The position numbers and the translations under genes were made by a program. Source: Ilyomonas sp965219515 (GTDB taxonomy: Bacteria > Bacteroidota > Bacteroidia > Chitinophagales > Chitinophagaceae). Taken from it: a DNA stretch of 64,000 nt. The stretch's first letter is position 1; every line of letters begins with the position of its first letter. Below the pieces are notes generated by a model, which saw only the letters and a program-made list of their open reading frames with translations, made no database searches and was not told the DNA's origin. Below, piece after piece: positions 26,641-36,330 of this stretch. The stretch covers positions 4,154,001 through 4,218,000 of the forward strand of contig OZ244776.1 in assembly GCA_965219515.1 (NCBI GenBank), read 5' to 3'.

Positions 26641-28053
26641 ATGCCTGACGCTATGAAAACGACTGCTGACAATACGCAAAAGCTCTATCTTTTTAAAATT
26701 TGTTTTATTGCCGCCATCGGCGGTTTTTTATTTGGGTTTGATACCGCTGTTATATCGGGCGCTTTGCCTTTTCTGATTAAAGACTTCCACTTCGATCCAT
26801 TTATGGAAGGTTGGTTTGTAAGTTCTGCCCTGCTGGGATGCATTATTGGCGTAGCTCTCTCCGGTAAATTAAGTGATACAGTCGGCAGAAAAAAAGTAAT
26901 GCTTGTGTCGGCAGGGTTGTTTTTTATAGCTGCACTGGGTTCTATGATTGTTGCCAATTTGTTTTCTCTCATTTTATTCCGCATTGCAGGCGGTTTGGGT
27001 ATTGGTGTGGCATCAATGGTTTGCCCTTTGTATATTTCAGAAATTGCTTCCCCGCACATTCGTGGCAGAATGGTGGCGCTGTATCAGCTTGCCATAACCA
27101 TTGGTATTGTTGCTGCTTATTTTTCAAACGCTTATTTGCTTCATGCGTCGGAAACCCAATCTTTTTCAGGCTGGCTTCGCTACATCATTGTAGAAGATAC
27201 CTGGCGATCTATGATAGGCGTAGGTTTAATTCCAAGCTTACTATTCTGGTTTGGTTTATTTCTCATTCCCGAGTCGCCCAGATGGTTATATCTGAAGGGA
27301 AAAGAGCAGGATGCTTTTCATACGCTGCTTAAAATAAATCCGCAGTTTGCCGGCGTGGAAATGAAAGCCATGAAAGCCTCAAATGAAGAGGAAGGCAGTT
27401 TGCGGCAATTGCTGTCGCAGGTTTATCGCACGGCTTTGCTTATTGGTTTGGCGCTGCCATTTTTATCGCAGGTATCGGGTATCAATGCTGTTATTTATTT
27501 TGGACCTTCTATTTTAGACAAGGCTGGCTTTTCGTTAGGAGAAGCACTTGGCGGACAGGTAACCATTGGTTTGGTAAATGTTGTTTTTACTTTTGTCGCT
27601 ATTTTTACGGTTGACAAATGGGGAAGAAAACCTTTGCTGCTGCTGGGTATTTCGCTGGCTGTGTTATCGCTTCTGGTGATTGGATTTTTGTTTTATTTCA
27701 ATGTTACGGAAGGTGCATGGATATTAGCTTTCATCCTTTTATTTATTGCCAGTTTTGCTTTTTCTTTCGGTCCGGTTTCTTTTATTATCATCAATGAAAT
27801 TTTTCCGAATGCCATTCGGGCAAAGGCTGTTTCATTAGCCATATTATCGCTTTGGATTGCTAATTTTTTTGTAGGTCAGCTCACGCCAATTATGTTGCGG
27901 TCGCCCAATTGGGGGCCTGCCGCTACGTTCTGGACGTTTGCCATTTTATGCGCACCGGCTTTGTATGTCACTATTAAGCTGATACCCGAAACAAAAGGAA
28001 AATCTTTGGAAGACATTGAGCAGCTATGGAAAGACAAGCAAATGAATGTATAA
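26641..28053 (+). CDS. Sugar porter family MFS transporter
   Basis: A 470-residue transporter with twelve predicted membrane helices. Sugar-porter signatures are present: GGFLFGFDTAVISGALPF, DTVGRKKVMLVSAG (loop 2-3), RIAGGLGIGVASMVCPLYISE, IPESPRWLYLKGKE (loop 6-7), and the second RK motif WGRKPLLLLG, ending PETKGKSLEDIEQLW. It likely imports a hexose, probably mannose or glucose, with protons across the inner membrane. It is in one operon with the ROK-PMI gene (11 bp). The inverted arm of the restriction-modification cassette begins in its stop codon. Confidence 0.92.
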   Translation: MPDAMKTTADNTQKLYLFKICFIAAIGGFLFGFDTAVISGALPFLIKDFHFDPFMEGWFVSSALLGCIIGVALSGKLSDTVGRKKVMLVSAGLFFIAALGSMIVANLFSLILFRIAGGLGIGVASMVCPLYISEIASPHIRGRMVALYQLAITIGIVAAYFSNAYLLHASETQSFSGWLRYIIVEDTWRSMIGVGLIPSLLFWFGLFLIPESPRWLYLKGKEQDAFHTLLKINPQFAGVEMKAMKASNEEEGSLRQLLSQVYRTALLIGLALPFLSQVSGINAVIYFGPSILDKAGFSLGEALGGQVTIGLVNVVFTFVAIFTVDKWGRKPLLLLGISLAVLSLLVIGFLFYFNVTEGAWILAFILLFIASFAFSFGPVSFIIINEIFPNAIRAKAVSLAILSLWIANFFVGQLTPIMLRSPNWGPAATFWTFAILCAPALYVTIKLIPETKGKSLEDIEQLWKDKQMNV

Positions 28054-28073
28054 TGTTGTACGTCACCCTCTTT
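28052..28073 (+). repeat. Left inverted arm of the restriction-modification cassette
   Basis: Begins within the stop codon of the MFS gene and reads AATGTTGTACGT followed by CACCCTCTTT. The reverse complement of 31050-31073 reads AATGTTGTACGT, T, CACCCTTCTTT, so the two arms match over 22 bases with two single-base gaps. They bracket exactly the two restriction-modification genes. Confidence 0.7.
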
Positions 28074-28169
28074 GGACACAACGTTCAAGTTTGAGCCGGA
28101 CTATCTTAAGACCTCAACAGCTGACGCACAAAAGCTATCCTTGCAAAAGAGCCAATATCTTCCAAAGCG

Positions 28170-29843
28170 CTAACTAACCCAAGTAGGAATTGACTCGTGT
28201 ATCTGTTGATACCAGATAGCTTCATCAGCCACAAACAAATTTTTCTGAATGACAGAGTCTAAGTAGGACATTAAGGTTTTTGAATTATTAAAACTCTTAT
28301 CTTTTGCAATATTGATGAACACCATAAACTGACTCAAATTCATCGGGACAATTCTTGTTTTGCCGCCATAAGCTTTTGTATTCATTCGGTTCAGGTTGAA
28401 AAAATGAGCCAATGCACCTTCGCTAACTTTCGGTGCGACAAACAAGCAATAGACAGGGATATCAGATTTTTTTTGCAAGTTTCCAAAGTGACGAGCAACA
28501 GGTTCACCTTCCATTTCGTATTGCTTGTTTCCACTTGACATAGTCACTTCAACGATTAATTTGAATTCATTGTATTGCACTTCAATATCAGGTAAATTTC
28601 CCAAGGCAGTATTCAAAGGCATTCCGTCTAAATCCAATCTAAAATTTCCAGTTATTTGTTTGGCGTAATTAATCATAACCATAGCACGCCAAATATTCCA
28701 TTCCAAATAAAGTGGCGGGTCAGGAACTTCTTTCTTTTGAATCTTTACAAACACATCAATAATATCATCAAACTCCTTATAATTTTTTAAAGCAACTTTA
28801 GTTTCTTCAATGACATTAGAAATCATTTTCCTTTCAGTTGTTTCTAATAAATCTTTTAGCGACTCAACACTTGCAGTTGTAGCAAATTTCACAGATAGCT
28901 TTGCGAGTTGCTGCTCAAGATATTTTCTATTATCAGTTAATAGCAACAACGAATTAGGATTAAAAAGATAGTTTTTGTAATCAGCTTCGGTTTTGTATGC
29001 CTTTGCATTTCGTTCAACATTTTTCAAAACATAATCTACTTCGGCAATCCGAGATGGAGCGGTAATCATTCTGAAAGTTTTTTTATCGAAAGAAACAAAT
29101 TGTGTTGCCCTCAAGTAGCGAATAAACGCATCTGCATAATCGTTGTGATTACTTTTCTTTGTCTTGACGAACTTTGAAAGAGTGGCTTCACCACTCTCAC
29201 GAGTTTTCAAGTCATTGGCTTTTATTTCTTCTGCATAAACTTTTAGAATTTCATTTGTAAAAACATCTTCTGTAAATGCTTTGCGATTACCCTTAAATTT
29301 TGTCTTATCATTTCTAAATTTCTTGATTGCTGCAACAACAGAATCAAACTTGTTGAAATGAGTCATTTGCACAAAGAAGATTGCGATTTCAGTTTTAGAA
29401 ATATTGCCAAGTTCATTTACAATCCTTAACAATTCTAAATACGGTTTGACATCAAAACCTCTATCATTAGGAATTTTATGGTACGGCGAAGGCAACTGAA
29501 ATTTCAGTAATTGCTTCGCAATTATTTCACTTGTTCTTTTGCCGCTTAGTAATTTTTTGCCAACTTCCGTTAAAGCAATCTTTGGTTTTAAATCAACAAA
29601 GCCAAGTGCTTTTGGTGCTCTTGTAATTCTATCCCTTGCAGCAAGGGAAATGTTATTGGGCATTTTACTGCCTTCATAAAATTCGGAGTTGAACAACTTG
29701 TGAAAGAATGCAATTTGTGTATGTGTATTCCATTCCTGACCTGAGAAGGAATCAACCAAGACCTGAATTTCAGGAATTATTTTTTCAATGGTTCGTGGAG
29801 ATGTGAATGCGAAAACGGTTCGTGTCTTACTTAGATTTGCCAT
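28170..29843 (-). CDS. AlwI-family type II restriction endonuclease
   Basis: A 557-residue nuclease of the AlwI group. The N-terminus reads VFAFTSPRTIEKIIPEI, with FSGQEWNTHTQIAFFHKLF and DRITRAPKALGFVDL following, typical of the family. The likely PD-(D/E)xK site is in LPDIEVQYNEFKLIVEVTMSS (near residue 425), with the conserved GNKQYEMEGEPVARH after it. AlwI-type enzymes are type IIS and cut outside an asymmetric site; the specificity here cannot be read from sequence. Its start overlaps the methyltransferase gene by 17 bases. Codon use is more A+T-rich than in the flanking genes, suggesting transfer. Confidence 0.82.
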   Translation of the reverse strand: MANLSKTRTVFAFTSPRTIEKIIPEIQVLVDSFSGQEWNTHTQIAFFHKLFNSEFYEGSKMPNNISLAARDRITRAPKALGFVDLKPKIALTEVGKKLLSGKRTSEIIAKQLLKFQLPSPYHKIPNDRGFDVKPYLELLRIVNELGNISKTEIAIFFVQMTHFNKFDSVVAAIKKFRNDKTKFKGNRKAFTEDVFTNEILKVYAEEIKANDLKTRESGEATLSKFVKTKKSNHNDYADAFIRYLRATQFVSFDKKTFRMITAPSRIAEVDYVLKNVERNAKAYKTEADYKNYLFNPNSLLLLTDNRKYLEQQLAKLSVKFATTASVESLKDLLETTERKMISNVIEETKVALKNYKEFDDIIDVFVKIQKKEVPDPPLYLEWNIWRAMVMINYAKQITGNFRLDLDGMPLNTALGNLPDIEVQYNEFKLIVEVTMSSGNKQYEMEGEPVARHFGNLQKKSDIPVYCLFVAPKVSEGALAHFFNLNRMNTKAYGGKTRIVPMNLSQFMVFINIAKDKSFNNSKTLMSYLDSVIQKNLFVADEAIWYQQIHESIPTWVS

Positions 29844-30840
29844 CTAAAAATAATTTCGTCAGTGCTTCATCATCAGCTAAATGTGACGATTTTTGATAAA
29901 TATCAGTTTTAGTTTTTAAAAACTGACTAACTCTTTCCTTTGAAACTAAAATTGATTTATCTGAGATATCGCAACCTAAAAATTTACAACCAGATTTTAT
30001 TGCTGCAACAGCCGATGAACCACTACCAAGAAAGGGGTCGCAAACGACAAAATCTTTTTCGGCACTTCCTTTAAGCATCAACTCAAAAACTTCTGTTGGT
30101 TTTTGTGTTGGATATTGAGAAGAAGTAATCCTTTTTATTTTCCAGACATCAGGAATGCTTTTAGAATTTAAGGGTCTTTTTCCCTTGCTTGCAAACAAAA
30201 TAAATTCATGTCTGCGCCTAAAGTAATGACCAAGACCAATGTTTGCTTTATCCCAACACAAAACATTTTTTACTTCAAAAACCTCACGAGCAATTGGAGC
30301 AAGCGAAAGCAATGAAAAGGAATCAAACATTATATAAATGTGACGATGATTTTTCAAGACACGAAAACATTCTTTCAAAAATGCTTTGTAGTTTTCTTCT
30401 GTATCGTGAAATTCTTCAAACCATTTTGCACCGTTCTTTCCTGCATCAGAATATTTTCCAATAATTTTTCCACTGCCAAGTTTCAACCGCTGATTCATTC
30501 CTGAATAAGCAGGGTCAGTAATTATAATATCAATACTACTGGCGGGAAGACTTTTTAAAAAGCTAATTGCATCATCTTGGAAAATAGAGATTCTTTTATC
30601 TACACTTTCAAAAAAAGGCTTCTGATTAACCTGAATTTTATGACCATTTAAAACATAAACTGCATTATCAGATTTTGGCTGTCTCGTTTCTTCTGAATAA
30701 AAGTTAAGTAAAGCTTGATAAGCCCTATTTGAAAGAGTACCATTCTTGCCGACTTGAATATCATTTGCCTTGACAAACTTTTCAATGTCTTCAGATACTA
30801 AAGAGAACTTATCCTGGACATCTTGTATGGTATACCTCAT
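29827..30840 (-). CDS. Site-specific DNA methyltransferase of the AlwI-type system
   Basis: A 337-residue amino-methyltransferase. The catalytic motif IIITDPAYSGMNQRL (DPPY type, DPAY here) lies near residue 108 and the SAM site VCDPFLGSGSSAVAA (FxGxG) near residue 265, giving the beta-class motif order. The N-terminal ~70 residues (DVQDKFSLVSEDIEKFVKANDI) read as a small helix-turn-helix-like domain. It methylates adenine N6 or cytosine N4 and protects from the adjacent endonuclease. It lies upstream of the endonuclease gene with a 17-base overlap. Confidence 0.88.
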   Translation of the reverse strand: MRYTIQDVQDKFSLVSEDIEKFVKANDIQVGKNGTLSNRAYQALLNFYSEETRQPKSDNAVYVLNGHKIQVNQKPFFESVDKRISIFQDDAISFLKSLPASSIDIIITDPAYSGMNQRLKLGSGKIIGKYSDAGKNGAKWFEEFHDTEENYKAFLKECFRVLKNHRHIYIMFDSFSLLSLAPIAREVFEVKNVLCWDKANIGLGHYFRRRHEFILFASKGKRPLNSKSIPDVWKIKRITSSQYPTQKPTEVFELMLKGSAEKDFVVCDPFLGSGSSAVAAIKSGCKFLGCDISDKSILVSKERVSQFLKTKTDIYQKSSHLADDEALTKLFLDGKSK

Positions 30841-31049
30841 TTGAGACTTATTCTTTGCTCACAAATTTATTAATTACCTTGGCTAAGTGTAAAATAGTTC
30901 TTAACATTCGCCGACACACCAAGCATACATATTTTCAAGGCACACACAATCCATACGCAAAGCAAACCTTGCAAAATAAGCATGCTTTTTGCCGACGCTA
31001 CTGGACATACCGAATATTAGTGGACACATTCCTTAACTTGACACAAACG

Positions 31050-31073
31050 AAAGAAGGGTGAACGTACAACATT
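31050..31073 (+). repeat. Right inverted arm of the restriction-modification cassette
   Basis: Partner of the arm at 28052-28073, read on the opposite strand (AAGAAGGGTG then AACGTACAAC). The DNA between this arm and the methyltransferase start (30841-31049) has no recognisable gene. It contains two GGACA-type words (TGGACATACC and TGGACACATT) of unknown meaning; GGACACA also occurs just inside the left arm in the same orientation. Confidence 0.7.
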
Positions 31074-31450
31074 GGTATTGCTAAAATGCAGCCTTGACAG
31101 GGTTCGCTTCAACTGCTGTTTCTGAATTAAGTTTTTTGTTAGCGGCTTGACGGAATTCTATCGGCTGTTATCATTGTTTCATCTTTTATTCTATATTGTG
31201 CTGCGGACTGGCTGACATAGCGCTATTGCCTGCACTTTAGCAATATCGATGGGTGAAAAATACAGCGTCTTGCGTAAGACGAAACCGAATGAGTTTCCAT
31301 TTCGAAATTACCAGTAAACGTTCTGCTCATAACGTACCAATGAAAATGACATCTGCCCACAATCAACACAAACTTTATTACGTAGTGTATAAATTTATTT
31401 GATGAAAAAATTAATGAAGAGCAGCTTTTGTCTGCTCCTTTTCTATGTAA
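31074..31450 (+). other. Intergenic region without a recognisable gene
   Basis: No gene is seen. A short hairpin GAGCAG/CTGCTC at 31419-31437 followed by CTTTTC resembles a weak terminator but follows no plus-strand gene. It precedes the first copy of the PUL intergenic repeat. Confidence 0.45.
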
Positions 31451-31550
31451 GATTTGACTGTGTTTTATGTATGTCGCACCAATAAATTTTTATTTAAAAA
31501 CATCAGTTTTTGCTTCATTAAAATTATCAAACATTCGAAATTACGACCTG
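31451..31550 (+). repeat. PUL intergenic repeat, copy A
   Basis: About 100 bp sharing with the other copies the blocks TTTGACTGTGTTTTATGT, GTCGCA, ATAAATTT and a tail with ATTACG. It ends 14 bases from the stop of the minus-strand GH92 gene. It is the most diverged copy in its 3' half. Confidence 0.65.
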
Positions 31551-31563
31551 TATTTTTTAATGT

Positions 31564-34500
31564 TCAGTGATTAAAATTAGTGTCCACTCCCCATGATTTG
31601 TTTGACGCTGAACCCATTATTAATTTCAATTCGCCGCCCCTAAGCAATTGCTGCGCAGGAAACTGAAAAGAAGTGAGCTCTTTCCCGTTAAGAATTGCTT
31701 TTTGTACATACATGTTGTCGTGCGACGCACCTTCGGCAATAATAGTAAACGTTTTTCCTCTGCCATAACGATTGCCTAAATCGATTTCAATTTTTTCAAA
31801 CAAAGGACTGGCGATTTCATAAACGGGTTCAGCACTGTTTCCGCCATCCGTTTGAAATATTCCCATCGCCGCCATAACAAACCAGGCGCTCATCTGACCT
31901 TGATCTTCATCTCCCAAATAAGCATTGGCAACACCAGCTCCATAATACCTGTCGAGAATAGAACGCGTCCATTTTTGCGTAAGCCAGGGTTGCCCTGCCC
32001 AATTAAAAAGAAAGGGAAGCTGCATCGTTTGTTCGTTACCCTGCGCAACCGGACAGTTCCAGTATTGATCGTTCAATCCATTATAACGTACCGGCTCGCT
32101 TTTTTCAAAACCCCACTGCAGCCTGTCTACAAACTGCTGCTTACCCATTTGTTTGATCAGTGCAGGAACATCCTGCGGTACAAAAAAACTCATTTGCCAG
32201 GCGTTGGCTTCAACGTACTGACTGTTTGCTCCGCTCCTGAACGGGTCAAAATTCTTTGTCCATTCACCGTTGCTTAACTTCATGTGGCAGTAGCCATTGC
32301 TATCCATTGCGTTCTTCCACCAGTAGCCACGGGAATTAAACGCCTCATACAAATCTTTTTTATTCAGGGCTTTTGCCAGTTGCCCCACTGTCCAGTCGTC
32401 AAAAGAATATTCCATGGTATTGGAAAACCTGCCGCTGTCGGAAGGCACGTAATGATAGCGTTGGTAAGTAAGCAGGTCGCGGTTGCCGGCAAAACCGGAA
32501 AACACTTTTTGGGCAGGCGTTGTTTGCATTTTTACAAAAGCCTGCAACAATTTTTCTGCATCAAAATTTCTGATGCCCATTTGGTAAGCCGATGCCATTT
32601 GTGCAATCTCATGCTCAGCTACCATCACCGGCACATAATTCATTCCTGCCGGACCTTTTGCCAGCCAGCCATTGGCATCGTACATTGCCAGTTGAGAATT
32701 TACCCAGCGATTGCTCCACTCAGGCGCAATCAGGTTCCACATTTGGTTCAGATTCCAGAAGGTATTCCAGAAAGCATCGCAACCCAGCGCCACATCATCT
32801 CTATTTTGTAAAGTATTAATTTTGCCGTCTGTTCCCCGCCATTGCCCGTTTCTGTCGCTCCATGTATTGCGGCTGCAAATTGATCTGTACACCGAATTAT
32901 AAAACCTGATCTTATCTATCTTGTTGCTGGTGGTAACTTTTACCCGGTTAAAAATATCGTTCCATACATCCAACTGATGCTGTCTTACTTTATCAAAACT
33001 CCATCCGAAAGGGTCTGTAATTTCTTCCGCCAAATTTTGTTTGGCATTTTCAATGCTTACTAATGAGATACCCAATCTAACCTGCACAACCGGATTTTTA
33101 CGGGCATCAAACTGCAGGAACATGCCGGTATTTTTGATGTTCTTTACGTCCAGTTGATTACCATATTTTACAGTATCGTTGAGCCAGTAACCCGTATTTT
33201 GTATTGGCTTATCAAATTCCATAACAAAATGCAAGGTGTAATCCTGATCGGCATCATTACTCCATACACGCCCTGAAAACTGGTGGGAGAAACCTTCTAT
33301 TTTGTAATCGGTTATTTTTTTCCAGCTTACTTCTTTTAACTGATAATCGTATTCGGCAGGTATGTGAAAATCGAGCAAAACCCTTGCGCTGTCTTTGTCT
33401 TTTGGAAACGTAAACCGTTCAAAGCTGCACCGCGTTGTAGAAGTAACTTCTGCATTGATATTATAATCAGACAATAACACTTTGTAATAGCCGATAGGCG
33501 CTTCTTCGCTCTTTTTTTCGATTTGTGAACGATAGCCGGAGCCCGGTTTCAATTCGTCGCCCACGTTTGTTTTTAAGGTTCCGTTTGTAGCAAAAATGCC
33601 CAGCCCTGCCATTGTCCACTCGTGAACGTGGCTAAACGTGCCAATGCTTTCAAAATGAGGTTCGTAGCCAGCCGACCAGCCGGCGTTCTGATTATCAGGA
33701 CTCATTTTTACCATGCTAAACGGCATCCAGGGACCCGGGGCAATCATCCAGCGCGAATGCGCAGAACCGATACGCGTATCCACATAATCTGCCGGTGTTT
33801 GTACCCTTTGCGGACTTCTTTTTACCCTACCTTCCCCAGCCGCTTTTCCATCAATAAATATTTTGTACTGGCTGTTGGTTGCCGACGTTACGGCTGGCAT
33901 CGGGCACTCAAAAATGGTATTGGTATTTTCAACGGTTGTTTTGAAAATATTCTTTCCGTCGAGCTGTACTTCGAGCAATGGCGTACCGCTTAGATATTTT
34001 GCTTCAATCAGTAATGGCTGAACTTTTTTTCCCTCGCTCTGCAACTCATAATCTGCTGTTTGAACCTGGCTGATAAAGGCTTTTTGCGGAGACTGGAGAT
34101 TCATTTTTTGTGTGCCTTCCAAAGTAATCTGGTCGAACATAATCCAGGAGCCTTGCAATACCGTTATCGTAATTTTATTTCCTCCTTTTCTAAGCACATT
34201 GCCGGCAATTGGAATTTCTATTTTTTTAGCAGTAGCAGTGGAAAGATCACCATTTAAAGCGGCAGAATCAGCGTAAGGTTCTTCCATGCCCGGATTTGGC
34301 TGTTTATCTACATCGTAACCGGCGGCGGTGAGCTGCTTTTTTTCTTCTTGTCCATTGATGCTTATTTTAAGGAGGGGCAGAAATTTTTTTGCGTAGTCTG
34401 CTAAATTTATCACCAGTTTGTATTCCCCATTTTGCGGAAGTTGTTGTACTCCAAACAGAATATTTAGCTGGTTTGTTCTCCAGCCAGACGTGCCCCAGGT

Positions 34501-34758
34501 GCCGCCCCAGGTATCAACAGGACCAGGAAGAACGTAAGGAAAATCTTTGTTTTCGTGCGAAAAATCAATTAAATAAAACTTATCCTCATAACCAAAATCG
34601 TTGAGAACAAAATTTTTGAATCCGTTTGGCGCCAGTGCAAACTCAGATGCTTTATTATCCTCCATTCCAATTTTCCAGATTGTGTGTTGCTGCGTTTGCG
34701 CCAGGCAAAAGCAGACAGAAAAAGCAGTGGAAACAAATAGTAAAAATGATTTTTTCAT
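31564..34758 (-). CDS. GH92 alpha-mannosidase with extra N-terminal CBM-like domain
   Basis: A secreted enzyme of about 1064 residues; the chosen start gives MKKSFLLFVSTAFSVCFCLAQ. Residues ~25-210 resemble the C-terminal beta-sandwich of family 4 polysaccharide lyases (IWKIGMEDNKASEFALAPNG, then QLNILFGVQQLPQNGEYKLVI and IMFDQITLEG) and may bind carbohydrate. The GH92 part starts YVDTRIGSAHSRWMIAPGPW and includes YVEANAWQMSFFVPQD (general-acid region) and LGDEDQGQMSAWFVMAAMG. GH92 enzymes are calcium-dependent exo-alpha-mannosidases. It is much longer than the usual ~760. It lies 58 bp after the gene at 34817 on the same strand, so they form an operon. Confidence 0.85.
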   Translation of the reverse strand: MKKSFLLFVSTAFSVCFCLAQTQQHTIWKIGMEDNKASEFALAPNGFKNFVLNDFGYEDKFYLIDFSHENKDFPYVLPGPVDTWGGTWGTSGWRTNQLNILFGVQQLPQNGEYKLVINLADYAKKFLPLLKISINGQEEKKQLTAAGYDVDKQPNPGMEEPYADSAALNGDLSTATAKKIEIPIAGNVLRKGGNKITITVLQGSWIMFDQITLEGTQKMNLQSPQKAFISQVQTADYELQSEGKKVQPLLIEAKYLSGTPLLEVQLDGKNIFKTTVENTNTIFECPMPAVTSATNSQYKIFIDGKAAGEGRVKRSPQRVQTPADYVDTRIGSAHSRWMIAPGPWMPFSMVKMSPDNQNAGWSAGYEPHFESIGTFSHVHEWTMAGLGIFATNGTLKTNVGDELKPGSGYRSQIEKKSEEAPIGYYKVLLSDYNINAEVTSTTRCSFERFTFPKDKDSARVLLDFHIPAEYDYQLKEVSWKKITDYKIEGFSHQFSGRVWSNDADQDYTLHFVMEFDKPIQNTGYWLNDTVKYGNQLDVKNIKNTGMFLQFDARKNPVVQVRLGISLVSIENAKQNLAEEITDPFGWSFDKVRQHQLDVWNDIFNRVKVTTSNKIDKIRFYNSVYRSICSRNTWSDRNGQWRGTDGKINTLQNRDDVALGCDAFWNTFWNLNQMWNLIAPEWSNRWVNSQLAMYDANGWLAKGPAGMNYVPVMVAEHEIAQMASAYQMGIRNFDAEKLLQAFVKMQTTPAQKVFSGFAGNRDLLTYQRYHYVPSDSGRFSNTMEYSFDDWTVGQLAKALNKKDLYEAFNSRGYWWKNAMDSNGYCHMKLSNGEWTKNFDPFRSGANSQYVEANAWQMSFFVPQDVPALIKQMGKQQFVDRLQWGFEKSEPVRYNGLNDQYWNCPVAQGNEQTMQLPFLFNWAGQPWLTQKWTRSILDRYYGAGVANAYLGDEDQGQMSAWFVMAAMGIFQTDGGNSAEPVYEIASPLFEKIEIDLGNRYGRGKTFTIIAEGASHDNMYVQKAILNGKELTSFQFPAQQLLRGGELKLIMGSASNKSWGVDTNFNH

Positions 34759-34816
34759 AACCCTAATAAATTGAGGAATTGGTGAGATTTTTTTAAACGT
34801 AGTAAAGAGACAAATG

Positions 34817-36106
34817 TCAGTGGTTCTTTTTTGCCCATTCCTGTAACGCATCAATGGCTTCGTACAGCACGCCTGCCGAACCACGGAAATTACCCGATCC
34901 TGCCGGTTTGCCTTCACGTGTGTACCATTCAAAAAAACCGTTGTTTGCAATAACGCGATCTATCATCGGCTTAACTTCTGCATAAGCTTCCTGAACATAG
35001 CCATATCGAACCAGTTGCGTAATCATCCGGGCGCCAAACCATGTCCAGTCGCCGCCATTCTGATACTGATAAGGACCCATGCCTGCATTCTTAAAAAAAC
35101 CTTCCGGATAAACCGGATACAAAGTGAGACCGATAGACGGAGCGCCGGAGGCACGTACATCAGCAACCATTTTCTGATTGGCGGTTGCTACTTCTTTTTT
35201 TTGCAGCAAACCGGCTTCAATGGCTACGGCTGTTCCACCGTGATAATTTATGGCATTTTCATCGAACGTTTGTGGAAACGGAGACGAATGTAAATAAAGG
35301 TGAGGAATAAATTTTTGCTTCGATTCATCCCACAAATATTTTCGTATGTTTTGAGCAAGGCGAAGGCTGATAGTTTCCCATGGCTTCTCTTTCGAAAACA
35401 GTTGCAGATAATTTTTTATGGCAATCAAAAACATGGCGTTATCGTAAATGTCAATTGCCAGATGGCTGGAACTATCCAGCACAACGCCCCATGAGCTTTC
35501 GGGCTGCACATCGCCCCAATCGGCAGTAACAGCGCCATAGATAAGATGATACTTGTTTGCATACCTGTGAGTCAGCAGATATTGCAACGCATCTTTTAAT
35601 CTTTGATGAACTGTTTTTACATTGATATCTGAATATAAAAAAGAAGTGTCGTTTGTGCAGGTTATGTACTTATAAACTGCCTGCACCAGCGATGACTCCT
35701 GATCGGTTTCTACGGTATTTTTATGTCCGGCAAACTGTGGCGCATTTGCACTGTATATATAATTGTAGCCGCCATTTGCGGTGCTGCGGTTAATATAACC
35801 ATCTACAATATTCCCATCATCGCCTTGCATTTGAAAAAACACACGAAGCTTGTCTTTGATAGAATCTTTTGGTTGAATTAAACACGCCGGAATGATAAAC
35901 GTGTTAAAATCACGTATCCAAACTTCGCCATAACCCGAACCTGCATTAAAACCGTTTGCTATTAAAGCAATTGCCATCGCCTTTACTTTGCTCAGTGAAG
36001 AATCAGACAAAACTTTCTCAGCAAGAGGTTGCGAATTGATACTTTGCGCTAATGTTTCACCTTGCATGGCAATGAAAATCAGTAGAATTATAATTGGCTT
36101 TATCAT
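34817..36106 (-). CDS. Secreted (alpha/alpha)6-barrel glycosidase-like protein
   Basis: A 429-residue protein with signal peptide (MIKPIIILLIFIAMQGETLAQ). The motif GYGEVWIRDFNTFIIPACL near residue 60, then QMQGDDGNIVDGYIN, ETDQESSLVQAVYKYI, and YDNAMFLIAIKNYLQLF suggest an (alpha/alpha)6 toroid like glycogen-debranching or GH63/GH125-type enzymes, with candidate acids in WIRD and ETDQ. I cannot place it in a named family. It is the first gene of an operon with the long GH92, has operator site 3 107 bp upstream, and is probably an accessory exo-glycosidase of the mannoside pathway. Confidence 0.65.
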   Translation of the reverse strand: MIKPIIILLIFIAMQGETLAQSINSQPLAEKVLSDSSLSKVKAMAIALIANGFNAGSGYGEVWIRDFNTFIIPACLIQPKDSIKDKLRVFFQMQGDDGNIVDGYINRSTANGGYNYIYSANAPQFAGHKNTVETDQESSLVQAVYKYITCTNDTSFLYSDINVKTVHQRLKDALQYLLTHRYANKYHLIYGAVTADWGDVQPESSWGVVLDSSSHLAIDIYDNAMFLIAIKNYLQLFSKEKPWETISLRLAQNIRKYLWDESKQKFIPHLYLHSSPFPQTFDENAINYHGGTAVAIEAGLLQKKEVATANQKMVADVRASGAPSIGLTLYPVYPEGFFKNAGMGPYQYQNGGDWTWFGARMITQLVRYGYVQEAYAEVKPMIDRVIANNGFFEWYTREGKPAGSGNFRGSAGVLYEAIDALQEWAKKNH

Positions 36107-36212
36107 TATCTTTTTGAATTGTTTTTTGTTATGTTGATACACTAAGTTCTATATAAAAAGCCATCGTTCTTCCAAACTATTTTATGAAAACAAGCTTATA
36201 TTGTAAGTAAGA

Positions 36213-36224
36213 ATGTTCAAACAT
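36213..36224 (-). promoter_or_regulatory. Operator site 3 (ATGTTTGAACAT on minus strand)
   Basis: The 12-bp palindrome, 107 bp upstream of the minus-strand glycosidase gene. On the minus strand it contains TATGTTTG (36225-36218), a possible -7 box facing that gene. Confidence 0.7.
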
Positions 36225-36330
36225 ATAAAATAACCGGCTTTTATAAAAATAAGATGAGAAATGACTGTAAAAAGAAATGCTTTGATAGCATTTTTAAATG
36301 CACAAAGGTAAGTTTTGACAGTAGGTTTTG

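Noticed and set aside
31419..31440. Hairpin GAGCAG/CTGCTC as a terminator
   Set aside because: Short stem, interrupted T run and no plus-strand gene before it.
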